From assembly GCF_023898315.1 (NCBI RefSeq), contig NC_064619.1, positions 504,590,594 to 504,654,593 of the forward strand: a stretch of 64,000 bases of DNA, read 5' to 3'. This DNA comes from Schistocerca nitens (Eukaryota > Arthropoda > Insecta > Orthoptera > Acrididae). Positions 55,020-64,000 of this stretch are shown here, piece after piece. The notes beneath the pieces were generated by a model. That model was not told the origin of the DNA. It worked only from the letters and a program-made list of their open reading frames with translations, and did no database searches. Numbering within the stretch: position 1 is the stretch's first letter; every line of letters starts with the position of its first letter. The position numbers and the translations under genes were made by a program.

Positions 55020-58000
55020 AAAACCCACCATGAATGAGATTTTCACACTGCAGCGGCGTGTGCGCTGATATGAAACTTCCTGGCAGATTAAAACTGTGTG
55101 CCCGACCGAGACTCGAACTCGGGACCTTTGCCTTTCGCGGGCAAGTGCTCTACTAACTGAGCTACCCAAGCACGACTCACGCCCCGTCCTCACAGCTCTA
55201 CTTTTGCCAGTACCTCGTCTCCTACCATCCAAACTTTACAGAAGCTCTCCTGCGAACCTTGCAGAACTAGCACTCCTGAAAGAAAGGGTATTGCGGAGAC
55301 ATGACTTAGCCACAGCCTGGGGGATGTTTCCAGAATGAGATTTTCACTCTGCAGCGGAGGGTGCGCTGATATGTAACTTCCTGGCAGATTAAAAATTTGT
55401 GCCGGACCGAGACTCGAACTCGGGACCTTTGCCTTTCGCGGGCAAGTGCTCTACCAACTGAGCTACCCAAGCAAGACTCACGCCCCGTCCTCACAGCTCT
55501 ACTTCTGCCAGTACCTCGTCTCCTACCTTCCAAAATTTACAGAAGCTCTCCTGTGAACCTTGCAGAACTAGCACTCCTGAAAGAAAGGATATTGCGGAGA
55601 CACGGCTTCGCCACAGCCTTGGGGATATTTCCAGAATGAGATTTTCACTCTGCAGCGGAGTGTGCGCTTGTATGAAACTTCCTGGCAGATTAAAACTGTG
55701 TGCCGGACCGAGACTCGAACTCGGGACCTTTGCCTTTCACGGGCAAGTGCTCTACCAACTGAGCTACCCAAGCACGACTCTCGCCCCGTCCTCACATCTC
55801 TACTTCTGCCAGTACCTCGTCCCCTACCATCCAAACTTTACAGAAGCTCTCCTGCGAACCTTGCAGAACTAGCACTCCTGAAAGAAAGGATATTGCGGAG
55901 ACATGGCTCAGCTACAGCCTGTGGGATGTTTCCAGAATGAGATTTTCACTCTGCAGCGTAGTGTGCACTGATATGAAACTTCCTGGCAGATTAAAACTGT
56001 GTGCCGGACCGAGACTGGAACTCGGGACCTTTGCCTTTCGCGGGCAAGTGCTCTACCAACTGATTTGTGCTCGGTGCGGCTGCCTCGGGAGCACACAGCC
56101 AAGCACGACTCACGCCCCGTCCTCACATCTCTACTTCTGCCAGTACCTCGTCTCCTGCCTTCCAAACTTTACAGAAGCTCTCCTGTGAACCTTGCAGAAC
56201 TAGCACTCCTGAAAGAAAGGATATTGCGGAAACACGGCTTCGCCAGAGCCTTGGGGATGTTTCCAGAATATGATTTTCACTCTGCAGCGGAGTGTGCGCT
56301 GATATGAAACTTCCTGGCAGATTAAAACTGTGTGCCCGACCGAGACTCGAACTCGGGACCTTTGCCTTTCGCGGGCAAGTGCTCTACGAACTGAGCTACC
56401 CAAGCACGACTCACGCCACGTCCTCACATCTCTACTTCTGCCAGTACCTCGTCTCCTGCCTTCCAAACTTTACAGAAGCTCTCCTGTGAACCTTGCAGAA
56501 CTAGCACTCCTGAAAGAAAGGATATTGCGGAAACACGGCTTCGCCAGAGCCTTGGGGATGTTTCCAGAATGAGATTTTCACTCTGCAGCGGAGTGTGCGC
56601 TGATATGAAACTTCCTGGCAGATTAAAACTGTGTGCCGGACCGAAACTCGAACTCGGGACCTTTGCCTTTCACGGGCAAGTGCTCTACCAACTGAGCTAC
56701 CCAAGCACGACTCTCGCCCCGTCCTCACATCTCTACTTCTGCCAGTACCTCGTCCACTACCATCCAAACTTTACAGAAGCTCTCCTGCGAACCTTGCAGA
56801 ACTAGCACTCCTGAAAGAAAGGATATTGCGGAGACATGGCTCAGCTACAGCCTGTGGGATGTTTCCAGAATGAGATTTTCACTCTGCAGCGGAGTGTGCA
56901 CTGATATGAAACTTCCTGGCAGATTAAAACTGTGTGCCGGACCGAGACTGGAACTCGGGACCTTTGCCTTTCGCGGGCAAGTGCTCTACCAACTGATTTG
57001 TGCTCGGTGCGGCTGCCTCGGGAGCACACAGCCAAGCACGACTCACGCCCCGTCCTCACATCTCTACTTCTGCCAGTACCTCGTCTCCTGCCTTCCAAAC
57101 TTTACAGAAGCTCTCCTGTGAACCTTGCAGAACTAGCACTCCTGAAAGAAAGGATATTGCGGAAACACGGCTTCGCCAGAGCCTTGGGGATGTTTCCAGA
57201 ATATGATTTTCACTCTGCAGCGGAGTGTGCGCTGATATGAAACTTCCTGGCAGATTAAAACTGTGTGCCCGACCGAGACTCGAACTCGGGACCTTTGCCT
57301 TTCGCGGGCAAGTGCTCTACTAACTGAGCTACCCAAGCACGACTCACGCCCCGTCCTCACAGCTCTACTTCTGCCAGTACCTCGTCTCCTACCATCCAAA
57401 CTTTACAGAAGCTCTCCTGCGAACCTTGCAGAACTAGCACTCCTGAAAGAAAGGGTATTGCGGAGACATGACTTAGCCACAGCCTGGGGGATGTTTCCAG
57501 AATGAGATTTTCACTCTGCAGCGGAGGGTGCGCTGATATGTAACTTCCTGGCAGATTAAAAATTTGTGCCGGACCGAGACTCGAACTCGGGACCTTTGCC
57601 TTTCGCGGGCAAGTGCTCTACCAACTGAGCTACCCAAGCAAGACTCACGCCCCGTCCTCACAGCTCTACTTCTGCCAGTACCTCGTCTCCTACCTTCCAA
57701 AATTTACAGAAGCTCTCCTGTGAACCTTGCAGAACTAGCACTCCTGAAAGAAAGGATATTGCGGAGACACGGCTTCGCCACAGCCTTGGGGATATTTCCA
57801 GAATGAGATTTTCACTCTGCAGCGGAGTGTGCGCTGGTATGAAACTTCCTGGCAGATTAAAACTGTGTGCCGGACCGAGACTCGAACTCGGGACCTTTGC
57901 CTTTCACGGGCAAGTGCTCTACCAACTGAGCTACCCAAGCACGACTCTCGCCCCGTCCTCACATCTCTACTTCTGCCAGTACCTCGTCCCCTACCATCCA

Positions 58001-60918
58001 AACTTTACAGAAGCTCTCCTGCGAACCTTGCAGAACTAGCACTCCTGAAAGAAAGGATATTGCGGAGACATGGCTCAGCTACAGCCTGTGGGATGTTTCC
58101 AGAATGAGATTTTCACTCTGCAGCGGAGTGTGCACTGATATGAAACTTCCTGGCAGATTAAAACTGTGTGCCGGACCGAGACTGGAACTCGGGACCTTTG
58201 CCTTTCGCGGGCAAGTGCTCTACCAACTGATTTGTGCTCGGTGCGGCTGCCTCGGGAGCACACAGCCAAGCACGACTCACGCCCCGTCCTCACATCTCTA
58301 CTTCTGCCAGTACCTCGTCTCCTGCCTTCCAAACTTTACAGAAGCTCTCCTGTGAACCTTGCAGAACTAGCACTCCTGAAAGAAAGGATATTGCGGAAAC
58401 ACGGCTTCGCCAGAGCCTTGGGGATGTTTCCAGAATATGATTTTCACTCTGCAGCGGAGTGTGCGCTGATATGAAACTTCCTGGCAGATTAAAACTGTGT
58501 GCCCGACCGAGACTCGAACTCGGGACCTTTGCCTTTCGCGGGCAAGTGCTCTACCAACTGAGCTACCCAAGCACGACTCACGCCACGTCCTCACATCTCT
58601 ACTTCTGCCAGTACCTCGTCTCCTGCCTTCCAAACTTTACAGAAGCTCTCCTGTGAACCTTGCAGAACTAGCACTCCTGAAAGAAAGGATATTGCGGAAA
58701 CACGGCTTCGCCAGAGCCTTGGGGATGTTTCCAGAATGAGATTTTCACTCTGCAGCGGAGTGTGCGCTGATATGAAACTTCCTGGCAGATTAAAACTGTG
58801 TGCCGGACCGAAACTCGAACTCGGGACCTTTGCCTTTCACGGGCAAGTGCTCTACCAACTGAGCTACCCAAGCACGACTCTCGCCCCGTCCTCACATCTC
58901 TACTTCTGCCAGTACCTCGTCCACTACCATCCAAACTTTACAGAAGCTCTCCTGCGAACCTTGCAGAACTAGCACTCCTGAAAGAAAGGATATTGCGGAG
59001 ACATGGCTCAGCTACAGCCTGTGGGATGTTTCCAGAATGAGATTTTCACTCTGCAGCGGAGTGTGCACTGATATGAAACTTCCTGGCAGATTAAAACTGT
59101 GTGCCGGACCGAGACTGGAACTCGGGACCTTTGCCTTTCGCGGGCAAGTGCTCTACCAACTGATTTGTGCTCGGTGCGGCTGCCTCGGGAGCACACAGCC
59201 AAGCAGGACTCACGCCCCGTCCTCACATCTCTACTTCTGCCAGTACCTCGTCTCCTGCCTTCCAAACTTTACAGAAGCTCTCCTGTGAACCTTGCAGAAC
59301 TAGCACTCCTGAAAGAAAGGATATTGCGGAAACACGGCTTCGCCAGAGCCTTGGGGATGTTTCCAGAATATGATTTTCACTCTGCAGCGGAGTGTGCGCT
59401 GATATGAAACTTCCTGGCAGATTAAAACTGTGTGCCCGACCGAGACTCGAACTCGGGACCTTTGCCTTTCGCGGGCAAGTGCTCTACGAACTGAGCTACC
59501 CAAGCACGACTCACGCCACGTCCTCACATCTCTACTTCTGCCAGTACCTCGTCTCCTGCCTTCCAAACTTTACAGAAGCTCTCCTGTGAACCTTGCAGAA
59601 CTAGCACTCCTGAAAGAAAGGATATTGCGGAAACACGGCTTCGCCAGAGCCTTGGGGATGTTTCCAGAATGAGATTTTCACTCTGCAGCGGAGTGTGCGC
59701 TGATATGAAACTTCCTGGCAGATTAAAACTGTGTGCCGGACCGAGACTCGAACTCGGGACCTTTGCCTTTCACGGGCAAGTGCTCTACCAACTGAGCTAC
59801 CCAAGCACGACTCTCGCCCCGTCCTCACATCTCTACTTCTGCCAGTACCTCGTCCCCTACCATCCAAACTTTACAGAAGCTCTCCTGCGAACCTTGCAGA
59901 ACTAGCACTCCTGAAAGAAAGGATATTGCGGAGACATGGCTCAGCTACAGCCTGTGGGATGTTTCCAGAATGAGATTTTCACTCTGCAGCGGAGTGTGCA
60001 CTGATATGAAACTTCCTGGCAGATTAAAACTGTGTGCCGGACCGAGACTGGAACTCGGGACCTTTGCCTTTCGCGGGCAAGTGCTCTACCAACTGATTTG
60101 TGCTCGGTGCGGCTGCCTCGGGAGCACACAGCCAAGCACGACTCACGCCCCGTCCTCACATCTCTACTTCTGCCAGTACCTCGTCTCCTGCCTTCCAAAC
60201 TTTACAGAAGCTCTCCTGTGAACCTTGCAGAACTAGCACTCCTGAAAGAAAGGATATTGCGGAAACACGGCTTCGCCAGAGCCTTGGGGATGTTTCCAGA
60301 ATATGATTTTCACTCTGCAGCGGAGTGTGCGCTGATATGAAACTTCCTGGCAGATTAAAACTGTGTGCCCGACCGAGACTCGAACTCGGGACCTTTGCCT
60401 TTCGCGGGCAAGTGCTCTACCAACTGAGCTACCCAAGCACGACTCACGCCCCGTCCTCACATCTCTACTTCTGCCAGTACCTCGTCTCCTGCCTTCCAAA
60501 CTTTACAGAAGCTCTCCTGTGAACCTTGCAGAACTAGCACTCCTGAAAGAAAGGATATTGCGGAAACACGGCTTCGCCAGAGCCTTGGGGATGTTTCCAG
60601 AATGAGATTTTCACTCTGCAGCGGAGTGTGCGCTGATATGAAACTTCCTGGCAGATTAAATCTGTGTGCCGGACTGAGACTCGAGTTCAGGACCTTTGCC
60701 TTTCGCGGGCATGTGCTGCAAGGTTCACAGGAGAGCTTCTGTAAAGTTTGGAAGGTAGGAGACGAGGTACTGGCAGAAGTAGAGCTGTGAGGACGGGGTG
60801 TGAGTCGTGCTTGGGTAGCTCAGTTGGTAGAGCACTTGCCCGCGAAAGGCAAAGGTCCCGAGATCGAGTCTCGGTCCGGCACACAGTTTTAATCTGCCAG
60901 GAAGTTTTAAAACCCACC
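55020..60918. mobile_element. Tandem array of 301/331-bp tRNA-like units with inverted cap and 10-bp direct repeat
   Basis: Unit starts (gagattttcac or atgattttcac) are at 55033, 55337, 55638, 55939, 56270, 56571, 56872, 57203, 57504, 57805, 58106, 58437, 58738, 59039, 59370, 59671, 59972, 60303 and 60604. Spacing is 301, or 331 for units 4, 7, 11, 14 and 17. The nineteenth unit breaks near 60718 and is followed by about 190 bp of the same unit inverted (60719-60908). The block 55030-60908 is bracketed by aaaacccacc at 55020-55029 and 60909-60918. Each unit carries on the minus strand a tRNA-like sequence with A box (tagctcagttggtagagc), B box (GAGTTCGAGTCTC) and stems that pair in cloverleaf form. 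The anticodon position reads CGA, but base 33 is G, so it is not a normal tRNA. Open frames in the units repeat with the unit and are not genes. It lies inside the gypsy fossil. Confidence 0.92.
60719..60908 (+). repeat. Inverted partial unit closing the array
   Basis: This is the reverse complement of the first two-thirds of the unit. It contains the tRNA-like sequence on the plus strand (gggtagctcagttggtagag near 60814, then gatcgagtctcggtccggca) and ends taatctgccaggaagtttt. With the first unit at 55030 it gives the block inverted ends of about 150 bp or more. The same inverted end closes the simple foldback at 31.5 kb. Confidence 0.85.
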
Positions 60919-61018
60919 TTGTTACATGGTCATGATAGAGTCTGCACTCCTGAATGAAAGATAGAGCTTTATTGTCAGACAAGACAATTATCTTGTCCCC
61001 TAAGGGAAAACTTTTAAA

Positions 61019-62111
61019 CTAATTGAATGCCCAGTGGATGGCAAGTAGTTCCTTCTCTGTATATGATTTTTCATACTTTTGTAAGACACAGCTAGCAAAA
61101 GCAATAGAGCGGTGCTCTAATTTTCCTTCTGCTTCTATGTCTTGAAACAAGTGTGCCCCTAAACCTGTCTCACTAGTATCTGTCATTGTACAGAATGGTA
61201 TCGACATAACAGGTCCATACAACATCTGACTTTGGGACAGTTGTTGTTTTATTTCCACGAATGCATCCTGATATTCTTGTGTCCAATCACCAACAGTATT
61301 CTTTTTTAGTAAGTTACATAAGCACTTTGCATTTAAAGCTTGGGTACTATGAAATTTTCTATAGAATCCAGTGAGACCCAAAAAGGACTTGAGTTGTTTT
61401 TTGTTCTTGGGAGTAGGGAAGTTTACAATGGCCTCAAGTTTATCCTTATCAGGTAAGATTCCCTTTTCTGAAATATTGTGCCCCAAAAATTTCAGTTCCA
61501 TAACTCCAAAACAACATTTTTTCCAATTTTACAGTCATTCCCCATTCTCTCAATTTTCAACAGACTTGTCTCAGAAGGATTACATGATCTTCCCAAGTTT
61601 TTACAGTTACAAGAATGTCATCTACATATACTATTAATTTTGAAGACAATTCATCACCTAATACAAAATCCAATGCTCTGATAAATTCAGCCGCAGATAA
61701 ATTCAATCCAAAACGGACAGCGCAATATTGGTAACTTTTGCCACCATACAAAAAGGCAGTATACTTCCTAGAATCAAGTTCAAGTGGTATTTGGTGAAAA
61801 CCAGATGTCAAGTCTAGGCTACTCATAAATTGTACATTATCAAATTTGTGCAGAACCTCATCCATATTGACAGGATGGTCATTTTCTCTAATCAAAAACT
61901 TATTAAGGTGCATAGAATCAAGTACAAGTCTAACCCCACAATTTCTTTTAGACACAACTACTAACGGGTTGTTGTAACCACTTCTACTTCTTTCTATAAT
62001 CCCCCAAGTTTCCATTTTTTGGATTTCCCTTTCTACATCTCTTTTCCTGGAGAATGGAATGCCATAGGGTTTTAGGAAGAAAGGAGATGATCTCTGAGTT
62101 GAAGTCTGCAC
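61019..62111 (-). pseudogene. gypsy reverse transcriptase and RNase H region (fossil part)
   Basis: RT motifs include LDLTSGFHQIPL, AVRFGLNLSAAEF and YVDDILV (active site). RNase H motifs include TDTSETGLGAHL and YTEKELLAIHW. The order RT then RNase H, located before integrase, identifies Ty3/gypsy rather than Ty1/copia. Part of the 51680-64000 fossil. Confidence 0.85.
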
Positions 62112-62389
62112 TGATAGTCTTTTACTTTCCCTGGTCTCTCACTAAATGTATCCTGAAATTCCCATAACTCCTCTCTTAACTGATTTTTCTGACTTTCGCT
62201 TAGATTTGCAGCTTCCTTCAATTTGACTTCGAGTAATTCTTCTAAATTTTGTTCATTTATAAGGTGAAAGGATGTGTTATCAGTTATGGCTTGATTATCT
62301 ACCTCGCTTGCAACAGCTTTGATATGTTTACAAGAATTACTACAGTTAAGGATGAACATTTCTGTTTTCAGAATAGTATTTTTCTCATG

Positions 62390-62735
62390 TTAAGTAATCA
62401 TACCACTCTTATCTTCCCAAGAGAAGCTTACACCCACTTTTAAGACCCAATCCATGCCAAAAATTATATTTTCTTCTAACCTTGGGACCACAAGGCAACC
62501 CTGCTCAAATTCCACATTTTCAATTTCAAACGTTAACAATACTTGACTCTTAACTACCTTACTTTGCCTACCAGTGGCACCTCTGATTTTTACCCCTACA
62601 ACTGGCATTTCTACAAAGATCTTACCATCCCTAATTTTATCTCTAAATTTTTCTGATATTGCACATATGGGGCTTCCTGTATCAATAAGACAGTGTCCTT
62701 CCCACTGATTTATTCTTACTTTAATGTATGGACAC
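62390..62735 (-). pseudogene. gypsy aspartic protease region (fossil part)
   Basis: GHCLIDTGSPICAIS near 62660-62705 contains the DTG active site of retroviral-type proteases. IIFGMDWVLK near 62440-62470 fits the later hydrophobic-Gly block. Part of the 51680-64000 fossil. Confidence 0.75.
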
Positions 62736-62922
62736 CCTAATTCCTTGTCATCTGCCTTCCCCTTGGGGACTTCATATAATAAATCTTTTTCAACTTCTTA
62801 ATAATTTCCATCTACTTCCTCCCTTTCAGTCTTCATCAGGTTTTCCTGAGTTTCAGATTCTAAGTTACTACTATCAAATTTACACTTTGGCTGCACACAA
62901 AATATGTCCCTACAGTTTATGT

Positions 62923-63166
62923 ACCTTTCACTCAGTCCGCAGCTCGTGGTCGTGCGGTAGCGTTCTCGCTTCCCGCGATCGCGTTTCCGGGTTCGATTCC
63001 CGGCGGGGTCGGGGATTTTCTCTGTCTCGTGATGACTGGGTGTTGTGTGATGTCCATAGGTTAGTTAGGTTTAAGTAGTTCTGAGTTCTAGGGGACTGAT
63101 GACCATAGATGTTAAGTGCCATAGTGCTCAGAGCCATTTGAACAATTTTTTGAACCTTTCACTCAG
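62923..63166 (+). mobile_element. tRNA-derived SINE, type B, with 13-bp target-site duplication
   Basis: The SINE is 62936-63153 with exact acctttcactcag at 62923-62935 and 63154-63166. The head is tccgcagctcgtggtcgtgc with B box GGTTCGATTCC. The tail is the same as type A. It was inserted into the gypsy fossil and is younger than it. Confidence 0.93.
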
Positions 63167-64000
63167 ACTCTTTCTTTTACTCTCCCACCAACGTGGGCGT
63201 AATACTCTACTAATTATACTTAGACGATACCAAAACACTTTGCTACTACAACTCTCATTATACTGGTCCCCACAGGATTTCTAAAAATTGGCTTCCTTTA
63301 CTCTCAATAATATCACGCAAATCTAAATCTTTCACAATATTTTCACTTTTGTTGTCCCCACTTTGATTAAACATGAAATGATCAGGACAGACATGCAGCA
63401 ATTGCTTTTCAGCTGTCCACTATTCTAATCATATTCCTTTGCTTTGTCACCACAACTATCATCAAATTTCAACACTTCATTATTTATTTCAATAAAAACA
63501 TTGTACTCACCTTCTGGTTTGCTTACCATACTTTTCACATCAATAATACTAACATCATCACTATTATGGTATACGTTACTGCCAGTTTCATCTATTTCAC
63601 TCTATTTCTCACTTTCTATGGTTGATTCTTTTTGCTGTTGCTTAGATTTATCATCAGCTGACTCACTATTACCTTCTTGTGTGAACAACCCCCCCCCCAA
63701 TTCTGAACTAAAACATTTATTATTCTCATCATTATTAGCTTGCTCTCCCCTTTTTGCCCAGCTGTAAAAATCACTTAACATCTCCTCATCCAGAATTGAA
63801 TCAGAACTTTGATCTCTCCTACGTTTATTTTGTGGTGCATCCCAGAAATTTTTATCCAAACTTATAAAATTCACTTTGTATTCCTGGTTTTTAACCTGTT
63901 TGTTAATTGTACAGTTATTTACACTATTTGCTTTTGTGTGAAAGTTAGTGGTCCTATTATGTTTAAATCTGTTCACCCCAAAGCTGTGGACCCTCATTGA

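Larger units (their letters stand above)
51680..64000 (-). mobile_element. Ty3/gypsy-type LTR retrotransposon fossil, interrupted by two insertions
   Basis: Minus-strand parts come in the order expected for Ty3/gypsy: a gag-like low-complexity region (about 63170-64000), aspartic protease (62390-62735), reverse transcriptase (61557-62111), RNase H (about 61019-61300) and integrase (53850-54904). The gag side runs off the window, so the 5' LTR is not visible. The AT-rich, non-coding 51680-53640 interval is a candidate for the 3' region and LTR, but I could not find its boundary or a target-site duplication. A tandem tRNA-like array (55030-60908) and a type B SINE (62936-63153) have entered it. 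It looks broken by these two insertions plus a handful of smaller breaks. Age is probably moderate, because long stretches of coding sequence survive. Confidence 0.82.

Noticed and set aside
55033-60718. CRISPR-like array
   Set aside because: Units are 301/331 bp with no unique spacers, in an insect genome. It is a tandem repeat.
55397-60895. Cluster of genuine tRNA genes
   Set aside because: Cloverleaf pairing is good, but position 33 is G rather than U, every copy is embedded in the repeat unit, and some are split by an insertion. tRNA-like repeat is the better reading.
55002-60957. Dozens of 60-100-codon open frames on both strands repeating through the array
   Set aside because: They recur with the 301-bp unit and come from tRNA-like, GC-balanced repeat DNA. 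No start context, domain or codon signature supports translation.

Overview
The window reads as repeat-rich intergenic DNA from a large insect genome, most likely an orthopteran of the locust/grasshopper type (Schistocerca-like). The organism call rests on remembered repeat families: the class-II tRNA-derived SINE with a tail shared by two head types, RTE-like LINEs ending in (CAA)n, and a tRNA-like 301-bp repeat. No database search was possible. I see no convincing host protein gene. Nearly every recognisable coding stretch is a transposable-element remnant, usually broken.

Layout. 1-9.5 kb: a LINE ORF1 fragment, two RTE-like LINE copies, two mariner-type fossils, a foldback element, one SINE and a CpG-rich segment. 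9.5-21.4 kb: more LINE pieces of at least four lineages (one with a (TAA)n tail, one apparently 5'-inverted), a long-inverted-repeat element, a duplicated segment with an unrecognised 162-residue ORF, and nested SINEs. 21.4-31.8 kb: SINEs with two different tRNA heads, five RTE-like copies (one internally deleted), a second CpG-rich segment, and a foldback tRNA-like element lying in a LINE poly(T) tract. 32-41.4 kb: a Jockey/CR1-type LINE, a Penelope-like element with a GIY-YIG domain, a 336-bp foldback and a 2.3-kb RTE-like LINE of a second family with a tRNA-like 5' end. 41.9-51.5 kb: a two-unit 301-bp tandem, three Tc1-like copies (one split by a solo-LTR-like block and two SINEs) and another SINE. 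51.7-64 kb: a minus-strand Ty3/gypsy-type fossil interrupted by a 5.9-kb tandem array and by a SINE.

The most unusual feature is 55030-60908. About 18.4 tandem copies of a 301/331-bp unit, each carrying a tRNA-like cloverleaf on the minus strand, are capped by an inverted partial unit. The whole block is bracketed by a 10-bp direct repeat, as if it had behaved as one insertion. The same sequence occurs as a simple foldback (31.2 kb) and as a direct two-unit tandem (41.96 kb). The array has a higher-order structure: units 1-7 recur as units 8-14 with a 2167-bp shift and very few differences.

The elements do not form a pathway. What can be read from them is an insertion history: Tc1 and gypsy copies came first, SINEs and the array later. 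Most boundaries are good to about 10-30 bases; those tied to target-site duplications are exact.
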